Assembly: GCA_003550445.1 (NCBI GenBank)
Contig: PUKG01000108.1
Location: forward strand, 1 to 7,062
Direction: 5' to 3'
Length of the DNA: 7,062 nucleotides
Source: Halobacteroidaceae bacterium
GTDB taxonomy: Bacteria; Bacillota; Halanaerobiia; B1SED10-174
The translations under genes and the position numbers were made by a program. Of the stretch, positions 1-6,793 are shown in pieces (positions within the stretch are counted from its first letter, which is position 1; each line of letters begins with the position of its first letter). The notes beneath the pieces were generated by a model. That model was given only the letters and a program-made list of their open reading frames with translations, was not told the DNA's origin and made no database searches.

Positions 1-13
1 AGGGAGGGAAAAT

Positions 14-613
14 ATGGTTTTCACAGGAGAATTTTTTGATGAAGATTTTTCGGAGTTTTCTTTTTCTGAAAGGATAATCGAGCAGGCAAGATTTACAAAC
101 TGTTCTTTTAAGGGGGCTTGCCTGGGAGAATTCAGAATAAAAAACAGCATTTTTTCCAGATGTGACTTCCGGAATTCCCGTTTCAATGCCTCGCAAATTG
201 AAAATACAGCATTATTAAACTGTGATTTTAATGGGGCCAATTTTTTCAGCGCGGAGTTTATTGATTGTAAAATGGTGGGATCAAATTTTTATGGGAGCAG
301 TTTTTTGGGGGCGAAAATTCAAAGAGGAGATTGGTCCTATGTTAACTTTGGTGGGATTACCCTTAAAGGGATGGATTTAAGTGGGATTGGCCTGGAAAAT
401 GCAGATTTTTCCAATTGCAACATGCAAAAAGTTAATCTGAAAAAGGCCAATCTCCAGGGAGCCATATTTTTTGGCGCAAAAACTCTGGGTTTGGATCTAA
501 GAGGTGCAATAATTGATGGAGTTGATTTTAACAACTTTTCCCTGAGGGAAGTTAAAGTTGATTTTGCCCAGGCGGCAATAATTGTTAAGAGCTTAGGGGC
601 GATTATAGGTTAA
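14..613 (+). CDS. pentapeptide-repeat protein
   Basis: A 199-residue protein made almost wholly of pentapeptide repeats of the A(D/N)LXX type, with F, L or M at the centre of each five-residue unit. Clear examples are NCSFKGACLGEF near residue 29, GANFFSAEF near 78, GSNFYGSSFLGAKI near 94, ENADFSNCNMQKVNLKKANL near 128 and GVDFNNFSL near 168. Such repeats fold into a four-sided right-handed beta helix. The end (DFAQAAIIVKSLGAIIG) is the helical cap often seen at the C-terminus of these proteins. There is no signal peptide or membrane segment, so it is probably cytosolic. A strong ribosome binding site (AGGGAGGG, bases 1-8) sits five bases before the ATG. Some family members mimic DNA and protect gyrase, but nothing here shows that role. 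It runs toward the main operon and is probably unrelated to it. Confidence 0.93.
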   Translation: MVFTGEFFDEDFSEFSFSERIIEQARFTNCSFKGACLGEFRIKNSIFSRCDFRNSRFNASQIENTALLNCDFNGANFFSAEFIDCKMVGSNFYGSSFLGAKIQRGDWSYVNFGGITLKGMDLSGIGLENADFSNCNMQKVNLKKANLQGAIFFGAKTLGLDLRGAIIDGVDFNNFSLREVKVDFAQAAIIVKSLGAIIG

Positions 614-628
614 GAAAAAAAGCATGAA

Positions 629-651
629 AGATTTTAAAAACTTTTTAATCT
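629..651. terminator. weak A/T-rich convergent hairpin
   Basis: AGATT (629-633) pairs with AATCT (647-651), and the A-rich and T-rich tracts between them can extend the stem imperfectly. It lies between the two convergent genes and overlaps the stop codon of the aminotransferase. It could end transcription from either side, but the stem is almost all A-T pairs, so this is a weak call based mainly on position. Confidence 0.3.
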
Positions 652-1787
652 AATTCCCGGGCAAAGGAAATAGCAAGGTTGGTGGTAATGTTAAAATCTT
701 TAAAGGCCATGTCAAGAGTTTTTAAGGCCCGGAAAATCCTTCCTGCATCAGAATTGTAACCCATGTGTCCTAACCGCCAAACAGATCCTTCAAGAGGTCC
801 GAGACTACCCCCAATTTGAACCAGGTATTTTTCCCGGAGATGATTTCTAAAGGCCAAATCGTTAATGTTTTCCGGAATAAGGAAAGCAGTTACGGTACTT
901 GCAAAGTGGCTTTCAGGATAGAGTTTAAAACCGTTATCCAGTAAACTTGCCCGGACTGATTCTGCAAGTATTCGGTGATTTTCCAGAACTAATGGCCAGC
1001 TTTTTAGCGTTAGATCACACGCAGCGGAAAGAGCTTCGATATCAGGAGCCGGCTGGGTGTAGGGGAAAGTTTGGTTTTTTAACCAGGTATCTTTCCAAAC
1101 TTTGAGGTTAAGGTAGAACCCCCGGTAGGGTTCTTTTCTATTTTCGATTTTTTCCCAGGCCAAATCGCTTAGAGAAAGGAAGGACAAACCTGGAGGGGCT
1201 GATAGAGCTTTTTGGCTACCTCCCAAAACCACATCCATACCGTTTTTATCTGCTTCAACCGGATCCCCTCCCAGAGAAGCCACACAATCAACAATGGAAA
1301 TTATCTTTTTTTGGGCAAGGAAAGAACAGATCTTTTCCAGGGGGTTTAAAAGCCCCGTGGGGGTTTCACAGTGAACCATGGTTGCCAGGGAAATATCAGG
1401 ATTATCTTCCAGAGTTTTTTTAACATCTTCAACTTGAAGAGGTCTTTGCCAGCTTTTTTCAACCAGGATAGGTTGGCCACCGTAATTTTTAACGAAATCT
1501 GCCAAACCCTTACCGAAAGGACCATTGGCAAGGCAGAGGACTTTTTCTCCGGGTTCCACAAGGCTGGCGATTGAGGCTTCAAGGCCAAGCATTCCTTCTC
1601 CATTCAGGATAAGGACTGGATTTTTGGTCCCGATTATTTTACCAAGCTTTTCCGTTGTTTTCTGGTAAAATTTCGGGAAGGAAGGATCTGCATCGGGGTT
1701 TACCCGGGAAGCTGCCATTGTTTCCCGGACCCTACTGTCAGTCCCAGTTGGTCCTGGTGTAAAAATTAATTCTTCGGGGTAATTCAT
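645..1787 (-). CDS. class V PLP-dependent aminotransferase (alanine/serine-glyoxylate type)
   Basis: A 380-residue, full-length, cytosolic fold-type I aminotransferase of the alanine-glyoxylate/serine-pyruvate group. Family landmarks are FTPGPTGTDSRV near the start (residues 9-20), the cofactor-contacting segment HCETPTG (139-145), the aspartate that holds the pyridine nitrogen in IVDCVASLGG (D167), the Schiff-base lysine in GGSQKALSAPPG (K193), YTQPAPDI (243-250) and the substrate-carboxylate arginine in WRLGHMGYNS (R338). The family moves amino groups between alanine or serine and glyoxylate or pyruvate; some relatives act on other 2-oxo acids or aminophosphonates, and the exact substrate cannot be read here. 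It starts two bases after mobB ends, so it is the last gene of the ECF operon. Its link with that operon is unexplained: it may supply an amino acid or work on the imported compound. The PLP enzyme call is very safe; the substrate is not. Confidence 0.93.
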   Translation of the reverse strand: MNYPEELIFTPGPTGTDSRVRETMAASRVNPDADPSFPKFYQKTTEKLGKIIGTKNPVLILNGEGMLGLEASIASLVEPGEKVLCLANGPFGKGLADFVKNYGGQPILVEKSWQRPLQVEDVKKTLEDNPDISLATMVHCETPTGLLNPLEKICSFLAQKKIISIVDCVASLGGDPVEADKNGMDVVLGGSQKALSAPPGLSFLSLSDLAWEKIENRKEPYRGFYLNLKVWKDTWLKNQTFPYTQPAPDIEALSAACDLTLKSWPLVLENHRILAESVRASLLDNGFKLYPESHFASTVTAFLIPENINDLAFRNHLREKYLVQIGGSLGPLEGSVWRLGHMGYNSDAGRIFRALKTLDMAFKDFNITTNLAISFARELD

Positions 1788-1789
1788 AA

Positions 1790-2563
1790 TTATTCCTCCC
1801 TTTGATCTTCCGGGGAAATTGTAATTTGAATTTCCCGATGGGGTTGATATCCATCCAGGGTTTTTAGATAGCCTTTAACAATTCCCGATAAAGCTTCCTG
1901 GACAAATGGAACCATTGGGATATTTCTTCCCCCGATTTTTAACGTAACCTTTCCATCCCAGAGGATACATTCCTCGGCTTTTCCTTTTCCCCTGATAATA
2001 TCCTCTAAAAGTTCCCGGCAGGAACGTCCGCAGCGCTGGCAGCAATCTTCTGGAAAATCCGGTAGAAGGGGGGGAGTCTTTTCCAGAATGAGGTCTGCAA
2101 GTTCCCGGTATTGGGTTCTTCCATCAAAAACAGGAGGGTAATCATCGGGGAATACAATGGTCTGGTCTGAGGAAACAAGTCCTGACAGGGCAATTGTTTT
2201 TGAATTTTTCAGTTCTTCTATTTCTTCTATTTTGCGGGCACAAAGGATCTGGGGAACGTTTAATTCACGATCTCCTTCAATAATTACAAGATCATGGTGG
2301 TAAAAAGAAAGAATATGTTCCATTGAAAGCTGGTAGGGGAAGATAACATTGGTTTCAAAAAGGCCTCTACCGGTAACAAGTTCTGCCCCTGCTTCCCGGT
2401 GACGATGGGTATTGGACCCGGGAGTTTCCATGGAGAACTTTTCATAGTGGATATCCTTAACCGAACCAACACTAAATCTACGTCGTTTAAACTCGCGAAT
2501 TAAATTTTCCACGGTTGTAGTTTTTCCTGAACCGCTCACTCCAATTACAGAAATAACCTTCAT
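1790..2563 (-). CDS. mobB: MobB-like GTPase with C-terminal Fe-S motif
   Basis: A 257-residue cytosolic protein. Residues 1 to about 165 are a MobB-type P-loop GTPase domain: Walker A GVSGSGKT (8-15), the MobB signature HRHREAGAE (53-61), and DLVIIEGDRELNVPQI (91-106), which matches the family's VEG motif. MobB binds GTP and helps MobA attach the nucleotide to molybdopterin. Plain MobB is about 170 residues; this one continues with a cysteine motif C175-x2-C178-G-x2-C182-x16-C199, like the small Fe-S domain found in several anaerobe proteins, then a domain VTLKIGGRNIPMVPFVQ (206-222) that often follows it. The start codon overlaps the ecfT stop by one shared base (TAATG), which implies translational coupling, and AAGGGG lies upstream. 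Its position in an ECF operon suggests that the transported compound concerns molybdenum or tungsten cofactor; this is inference. Confidence 0.87.
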   Translation of the reverse strand: MKVISVIGVSGSGKTTTVENLIREFKRRRFSVGSVKDIHYEKFSMETPGSNTHRHREAGAELVTGRGLFETNVIFPYQLSMEHILSFYHHDLVIIEGDRELNVPQILCARKIEEIEELKNSKTIALSGLVSSDQTIVFPDDYPPVFDGRTQYRELADLILEKTPPLLPDFPEDCCQRCGRSCRELLEDIIRGKGKAEECILWDGKVTLKIGGRNIPMVPFVQEALSGIVKGYLKTLDGYQPHREIQITISPEDQREE

Positions 2564-3303
2564 TATATCAACCCCTTCAGGTGGAGAATTATCAGGGTAA
2601 ACCCTCCGAAAATGCTCAGGAAAATGGCAGTAAAATCCATCTTTTTTAGCCTTAAAGAATGAAGGAAGGTTCTCCGGGGGTAGGCCCTAAAAGCTCTGGC
2701 TTCCATGGAAAGGGCAATTTGCTTGGACCTAAGAATAGCCATGGTAACAAGTGGGAAAAAAAGGCTTTTATAAATCTTGAATTGTTGGCCCCAGGGCATC
2801 CGTTTTAGGTCAATTCCCCGGAGCTGTAGGGCTGTGAAAACATCATTTGCTTCTTCCCTTAAAAGGGGAAGAAACCTTATGCCAAGGGAAACCATGTAGG
2901 CAAGTTCATAAGGTAAAGACCAGGCCACAAGCCCCTGGACAAAAACAGCTGGGGGGGAACTGGCCAGGATAAGGCCACAGCAAAGGATAATAAAAAGGCG
3001 TAAAACCAGGCTCGTACCCTGGAGAATTCCTTCCAGGCTAATAAAGGAAAATTCCCCGATGGTAAAAAGGTATGTGGTTCCGGGGTAAAAAATGGCCTGG
3101 ATAATGACCAGCCCTCCCAGGATTACCAAAAGCCGCCGCATTCTTGAAAAAACCTGAATTAGATTGCAGGCAAAAAAAGGAAGCAAGCCAAGGGCAAGGA
3201 TCAGGATAGGTGCAAGGAAAAAGGGATGGTTAAATATTACTGCAAGGGTTGCTATGACCCCACTCAAAACAAACTTACTTCTGGGATCAAGTTGTTTTAA
3301 CAT
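2563..3303 (-). CDS. ecfT: ECF transporter transmembrane coupling protein EcfT
   Basis: A 246-residue integral membrane protein of the CbiQ/EcfT family. It has an N-terminal LDPRSKF (5-11), normal for the family, then hydrophobic segments at about 12-45, 57-76, 97-116 and 122-145, the long cytoplasmic helices, and a last membrane helix at 223-244. The two Ala-Arg-Gly-type coupling motifs that dock into the ATPases are recognisable as LQLRG (159-163) and EARAF (201-205), each followed by basic residues. EcfT joins the S component to the ATPase pair and passes ATP-driven movement to it. The ATG lies inside the end of the upstream ATPase gene (seven-base overlap ATGTTAA), and its own end overlaps mobB. 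The second motif reads A-R-A rather than A-R-G, a tolerated variation. Confidence 0.93.
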   Translation of the reverse strand: MLKQLDPRSKFVLSGVIATLAVIFNHPFFLAPILILALGLLPFFACNLIQVFSRMRRLLVILGGLVIIQAIFYPGTTYLFTIGEFSFISLEGILQGTSLVLRLFIILCCGLILASSPPAVFVQGLVAWSLPYELAYMVSLGIRFLPLLREEANDVFTALQLRGIDLKRMPWGQQFKIYKSLFFPLVTMAILRSKQIALSMEARAFRAYPRRTFLHSLRLKKMDFTAIFLSIFGGFTLIILHLKGLI

Positions 3304-3965
3304 TTGATCACCCCGGTTTCCAGTTTTCCGTTTTTCAATTCCCCGATCTGGTTGGCAAGGTTGCAGGCAAAATCGTGGTCATGGCTGATCAAAAGGATTC
3401 CCCGGTTATCTTTTAAAAGTTTTTGTAAATAAAAAAATAGTTCTTCTTTCCGCCGGGGATCAAGGCCTGTAGTGGGCTCATCAAGAATAAAAAAGGGAGG
3501 ATCCAGGGCCATAATGGCTGCAAGGGCCAGGCGTTGCCTTTCTCCCTGGCTCAGGGTAAATGGGAATTTTGCTCGCAGGTGATCCAGTTGAAAAAAGCCA
3601 AGCAGCTCGGAAACTATTTTTTCGCTTTCTCCCCGCTCGCTTTTTCGGAACTGGAGGGCAAAGCCAACCTCTTCTTCCACGCTGGAACAAAAAAGCTGAC
3701 GATTGGGGTTTTGAAAAAGGTAACCAATCCTCTCTCCAATTTTTGCCAGGGGGAGATCCCTAATTTTTTCTCCATCTATAGAGATTTCTCCCTTTTCCGG
3801 CTTGAGGATTCCTATTAATAGTTTACTTAAAGTAGTTTTCCCCGAACCATTTTCACCGAGAAGGGCCATACATTCTCCTCGGTGGAGTTCCAGGTTAATG
3901 TTTTCCAGAAGAAAATCTTGATTATTGTTAAACCGAAAAAAGAGATTATTTGCAATTAAAGGCAT
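3297..3965 (-). CDS. ecfA: ECF transporter ATPase (EcfA type, second copy)
   Basis: A 222-residue ABC ATPase on the cytoplasmic face of an ECF importer. All motifs are present and in order: Walker A GENGSGKT (37-44), Q-loop LFQNPNRQLF (83-92, Q85), signature LSQGERQR (138-145), Walker B with catalytic glutamate FILDEP (159-164), D-loop GLD (167-169) and switch histidine H195 in SHDHDF. The sequence QLFCSSVEEEVGF after the Q-loop is typical of EcfA proteins and separates them from other ABC ATPases. It should pair with the ATPase encoded just upstream to form the EcfA-EcfA' heterodimer. A perfect ribosome binding site, GGAGGTGA, sits in the last codons of that gene; four bases separate the two. 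The length is shorter than the usual 270-290 residues because the C-terminal extension is absent. Confidence 0.93.
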   Translation of the reverse strand: MPLIANNLFFRFNNNQDFLLENINLELHRGECMALLGENGSGKTTLSKLLIGILKPEKGEISIDGEKIRDLPLAKIGERIGYLFQNPNRQLFCSSVEEEVGFALQFRKSERGESEKIVSELLGFFQLDHLRAKFPFTLSQGERQRLALAAIMALDPPFFILDEPTTGLDPRRKEELFFYLQKLLKDNRGILLISHDHDFACNLANQIGELKNGKLETGVIKC

Positions 3966-3969
3966 AGGG

Positions 3970-4647
3970 TCACCTCCAACTGGCCTGGCCGTTTTCCAGG
4001 TGTAAAACCCTGTCAGATGAGATCAGGTTTTCTATCTGGTGGTCGACAATTATCAGGCTTTTGCCTGCTTTTTTCAGGGGCCGGATAATTTTCTGAACCC
4101 TTTTTCTTCCAGCAGTGTCCAGTTGGGACATTGCTTCATCCAGAATAAGAGTGTGAGGGCCAAGGGCCAAAACAGCTCCCAGGGCAATAAGTTGCTTTTC
4201 TCCTCCCGATAGTTGAGAAGGGTTGGTGTAACGGAAATGGGTCATCCCCGTAAGTTCAAGGACTTCTTTTATTCTTGTTTCAATTTCCTCCCTTGAGAGG
4301 CAAAGGTTTTCCGGACCAAAAGCAATCTCCTCTTCGACTGTTGTACAAAAAAGTTGAGTTTCCGGATCCTGGAATACCATGCCTATTTTTTGGGAAAGCT
4401 GGGGAAGGGGGACCTGAGACAGGGGCTTTCCATCAACAAGAATTTCCCCTGAAATTTCTCCAGGGAGGTGGCGGGGAATTATCCCGCTTAAACAATAACA
4501 GAGAGTGCTTTTTCCACACCCGCTGGGGCCGGTAATACCGACTATTTCTCCGGGATTGAGGCTAAAATTGAGATTTGTCCATAAGGGGGAATTCTCATCG
4601 GGAAAGGAAAAAGAAAAATTTTTGACCTGGATTCTGGGGAGGGTCAT
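3970..4647 (-). CDS. ecfA: ECF transporter ATPase (EcfA' type, first copy)
   Basis: An ABC ATPase of 225 residues when started at the ATG at 4647-4645. Motifs: Walker A GPSGCGKST (40-48), Q-loop VFQDPETQLF (91-100, Q93), signature LSGGEKQ (146-152), Walker B LILDEAMSQLD (167-177) and switch histidine H203. The usual proline after DE is replaced by alanine (DEAMSQLD), common in one of the two EcfA subunits. The open frame extends ten codons further to a GTG at 4677, but the ATG at 4647 overlaps the upstream stop as ATGA and has AGGGTGA seven bases before it, so it is the better start. It forms the ATPase pair with the next gene; both run together with ecfT. The two ATPases differ clearly, as expected for a heterodimer from an old duplication. 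Confidence 0.93.
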   Translation of the reverse strand: MTLPRIQVKNFSFSFPDENSPLWTNLNFSLNPGEIVGITGPSGCGKSTLCYCLSGIIPRHLPGEISGEILVDGKPLSQVPLPQLSQKIGMVFQDPETQLFCTTVEEEIAFGPENLCLSREEIETRIKEVLELTGMTHFRYTNPSQLSGGEKQLIALGAVLALGPHTLILDEAMSQLDTAGRKRVQKIIRPLKKAGKSLIIVDHQIENLISSDRVLHLENGQASWR

Positions 4648-5168
4648 TCTATGGTCACCCTGGTTAAATATTTGCACCAGCGCATGGCAAAATCATCCTG
4701 GAGCACTACAGTCATAAAAGGTCCGTATCCCCCTTCTTCCCTTGGTTTTAACCATTCTCCTTCTTCGGCATAAACAAGGTAAATATTGTTTTCTTCTAAG
4801 ACTTCTTCAGTATCATAAGCAACGGTGTAGCCATCAGCAGCCCTGGCGATTATCCTGCTGGAATCTTCCAAAGCACCAGGAAAGGTATGCTCCAAAACCT
4901 CGTAGAGGGGGGCTCCGCTAAAAAAGACTTCCCTATCAGCTTCTCCGCTGCTTCGCCTGATGGTCCTGATATTGGTTGATTTTAGGTCAAGAATTTCATC
5001 CAGGGTTACGTCAATTGAATCTCCAGCGAAATTTACCCTAACAATTCTTTCTTGTAACAATTCCCTTTCCTCTTCCACATCCCCCATGTTTGCAATAGCA
5101 AGAGAAATGATAACAATTGCCAGTAAACCCATAATCCAATAGATTTGTTTTGATTTTAATTCTTTCAT
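4644..5168 (-). CDS. membrane-anchored protein with molybdopterin-oxidoreductase-like domain
   Basis: A 174-residue protein with a short basic N-terminus, one membrane helix (about residues 10-27, WIMGLLAIVIISLAIANMG), then a linker and a domain of about 130 residues that should face outward. The domain resembles the molybdopterin-binding domain of the sulfite oxidase family (Pfam PF00174): RVNFAGDSIDVTLDEIL at the start, FFSGAPLYEVLEHTFPGA in the middle, DGYTVAYDTEEVLEENNIYL, then GGYGPFMTVV and RWCKYLTRVTIE at the end. In true enzymes a cysteine ligates molybdenum in the TLxCxGN region; here that stretch reads TIRRSSGE, with no cysteine, so catalysis at molybdenum is unlikely and a binding role is more plausible. 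The ATG has GGGAGG nine bases upstream and overlaps the end of the ruined phosphatase gene (ATGA); its own stop overlaps the ATPase start. The domain family is fairly sure; the role is inferred from its place in the ECF operon. Confidence 0.75.
   Translation of the reverse strand: MKELKSKQIYWIMGLLAIVIISLAIANMGDVEEERELLQERIVRVNFAGDSIDVTLDEILDLKSTNIRTIRRSSGEADREVFFSGAPLYEVLEHTFPGALEDSSRIIARAADGYTVAYDTEEVLEENNIYLVYAEEGEWLKPREEGGYGPFMTVVLQDDFAMRWCKYLTRVTIE
4653..4661 (-). promoter_or_regulatory. ribosome binding site that fixes the first ATPase start
   Basis: On the minus strand AGGGTGACC (4661 to 4653) lies seven bases before the ATG at 4647. It lies within the end of the preceding gene and, with the ATGA stop/start overlap, supports translational coupling and the shorter start rather than the GTG at 4677. 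Confidence 0.6.
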
Positions 5169-5881
5169 TTTTTATTGCCTCCCTGCAGGTAGAAAAAAGG
5201 AGAAATTAAGTCCCGATAAAAAAACCATCTGTGATTTCCTATGTTATTAACTTCTCCCATTCCGTTATCAGAAATAATCAATATATCTCCAGGCCAATCT
5301 TTAGCAAGTTTCTCCAGATACCCGTCAAGAAAAGAAAGGATTTTCTAAGTCTTTGTATCAAAAGGTTCGTATTCACGGTCTGCTATATCAGAAGATTTAA
5401 AGTGAATGAAAATTAAATTGTAATCCTTATTAATGAGTTTTCTTGCTGTTTCCATGATTTCCTTTTCTCCTTCCGGATGGAAGAGGGGGGCGATTTAAGT
5501 ATTTAGGGGGTTGATAATCCCCTGGAGGCTCACAGCTTTTAAACCTTTTTCTTCGGATAATTCTAAAATGTTGGGGATTTTCGGTCATCAGAGATTAATA
5601 AGCGCCAATTTATATTTCTGTTAAGGGAAAAGAGATTTCTCAACCCTTTTCGTCTCGCAAAAACACTTTTTCTGGCTGGGTCGGTCGGGCTTTTTCCAGA
5701 ACATCTTTAATGGTTAAGCCTTCCCTGAATGGGGGGAAACCATGTAGGGATTGGACACATCTCCCTTAATTTCAACGGGATTAATTGTGGTTTTTTCGGT
5801 TCCTGTAATTGAACAGCCCGCAAAGGTAAGGGAAAAAACCAGAAGGAGAAATAAACCGGGTTTTAAAACATTTTTAAACAG
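5165..5881 (-). pseudogene. ruined alkaline-phosphatase-superfamily lipoprotein
   Basis: Read on the minus strand, protein-like sequence crosses three frames. It begins with the signal-like stretch inside the upstream frame (LFLLLVFSLTFAGC), continues as VEIKGDVSNPYMV, then after a slip at the run of six G (5731-5736) as REGLTIKDVLEKARPTQPEK (stop at 5640), then LRNLFSLNRNINWRLLISDD (stop at 5563), then PNILELSEEKGLKAVSLQG, NPLNT, a TAA stop (5497-5495), IAPLFHPEGEKEIMETARK, NLIFIHFKSSDIADREYEP, a TAG stop (5347-5345), KILSFLDGYLEKLAKDWPGD, ILIISDNGMGEVNNIGNHRW, ending in TGA at 5165. This is the C-terminal half of an alkaline-phosphatase-fold protein. The N-terminal part with the catalytic nucleophile is missing, and metal-ligand histidines seem replaced (DR and DN where DxxGH and DHG are usual); the NH of GNH remains. 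The final TGA overlaps the next gene as ATGA, showing it was once a working operon member. Each of the three shifts looks like a one-base loss. Confidence 0.8.
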
Positions 5882-6421
5882 GGGAGTTTTTTCCAACTGA
5901 CGGAGAATCTGGAAACAAATTATTCCTCCCGCTCCACCCGAGAAGGCGCTCAGGAAAAGAGATAAAAGGAGAGGGATTAATGGTAAGCGGAAAAAAACAA
6001 CGTTTACCAAAAATGTTCCGCTGAGATTTGCAAGGATTCCCGCAAGGAAGCAATAGAATATTGATGGTTTCCGGGGATTCCCCAAAAGAAAAAGGCCGGC
6101 ATCCACAGCTATCCCGGGGACAAGATAAGTTAAAAGGCTTAAAACTCCATGGGACCCCACGACTCCCAGGGCCATAACAAGAATCGCCTGGATTAAACAG
6201 GTAATAGTTGCCGCCCCATTTTTGTTTATCAAAAAACGGGCCATAATAATCCACATCATATATAGCCCTCCGGCCAGGGCTCCCCCGGGAATAAAAAGAG
6301 GGGCAGTTATCATGTGAACCAGTGGGGTTATTATTGGCTTTGTGGCAATTCCCAGAACCGCCATCATGGCCATAAGGGTAAGATCAAACATGGAAAACCG
6401 TTTTAGGTAATTATGCAGCAT
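5714..6421 (-). CDS. ECF transporter S component, C-terminally fused to a lipoprotein signal remnant
   Basis: A very hydrophobic 235-residue frame. Residues 1 to about 178 form a typical S component (substrate-binding membrane subunit) with about six helices: 11-36, 43-65, 69-89, 93-114, 120-144 and 146-173. The N-terminal helix and KNGAATITCLIQAILVMALG (67-86) recall the YkoE-type family, which has a small-Gly/Ala motif there, but the substrate cannot be assigned. It should dock on EcfT and the two ATPases encoded downstream. After LRQLEKTP the frame goes into a second signal-like helix (188-202) with a lipobox-like FAGC (C203), which fits the start of the neighbouring lipoprotein rather than an S component, then ends prematurely at a frameshift. 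The ATG at 6421-6419 has GAGAGGTG six bases upstream. Functional S component likely corresponds to about 5888-6421; the tail is probably non-native. The leader RNA upstream may control it. Confidence 0.82.
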   Translation of the reverse strand: MLHNYLKRFSMFDLTLMAMMAVLGIATKPIITPLVHMITAPLFIPGGALAGGLYMMWIIMARFLINKNGAATITCLIQAILVMALGVVGSHGVLSLLTYLVPGIAVDAGLFLLGNPRKPSIFYCFLAGILANLSGTFLVNVVFFRLPLIPLLLSLFLSAFSGGAGGIICFQILRQLEKTPLFKNVLKPGLFLLLVFSLTFAGCSITGTEKTTINPVEIKGDVSNPYMVSPHSGKA

Positions 6422-6436
6422 TCTTTACACCTCTCA

Positions 6437-6793
6437 AAGCTTTGCCCGGACAAAAAGGACATCTCGAATTAAAAAAATGGGGGAAGGGGGGAAAATGCCA
6501 CCGAAATTGTTATCCGGCCATTTGATTATTCCCCTGGAGCTATCGCAAAAAAAATTCATTGAAAAACCTTTGGTTACCGGAAACTAAAATTCTCTGTATC
6601 TCCTGGGACCTGACTTTTTCAAGGATGGTTCTTTTTTCGCCATTAATTTATCTGAAAGAAAAATTTTTGTTCAGTTTTCGCAAAAAATGGTTTATTTTCC
6701 CACAGGAAAGTAAAACTCAGGCCCCTGGGTTTTTTTCATAAAATACTTTTAAGATTTTTTGGTTAAAGAGTTTTCTTCTCCATAAAAGGTTTC
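6437..6793 (-). other. long leader between terminator and S component, possible gene relic
   Basis: About 357 bases with no convincing gene on either strand. It is A/T-rich with homopolymer runs. One minus-strand frame reads MAKKEPSLKKSGPRRYREF (6643-6584, then TAG), followed in frame by FPVTKGFSMNFFCDSSRG and, nearer the end, IFLIRDVLFVRAKL, stopping at 6434 next to the S component ribosome binding site. Further upstream in the same frame lie two more stops and another ATG stretch. This could be an eroded small gene once controlled by the leader RNA, or chance; there is no ribosome binding site before the ATG at 6643. No promoter is obvious. Confidence 0.3.

Noticed and set aside
5231..5416. 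Plus-strand open frame of 61 codons
   Set aside because: It lies antisense to the recognisable phosphatase remnant, has no ribosome binding site, and its translation resembles no family I know.
5345..5497. TAG and TAA in the phosphatase frame read as recoded codons (pyrrolysine or selenocysteine-like)
   Set aside because: The frame also has three frameshifts, lost metal ligands and a missing N-terminal half, and TAA is not a known recoding codon of this kind. Decay explains all lesions together.
5731..5736. Run of six G at the first frameshift as a phase-variation switch
   Set aside because: The run is short, and restoring the frame here would only lead to another frameshift within about 30 codons, so no full protein could be switched on.
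6559..6741. Plus-strand open frame of 60 codons in the leader gap
   Set aside because: It starts at a TTG without a ribosome binding site, is low in complexity and antisense to the leader, and shows no recognisable family feature.
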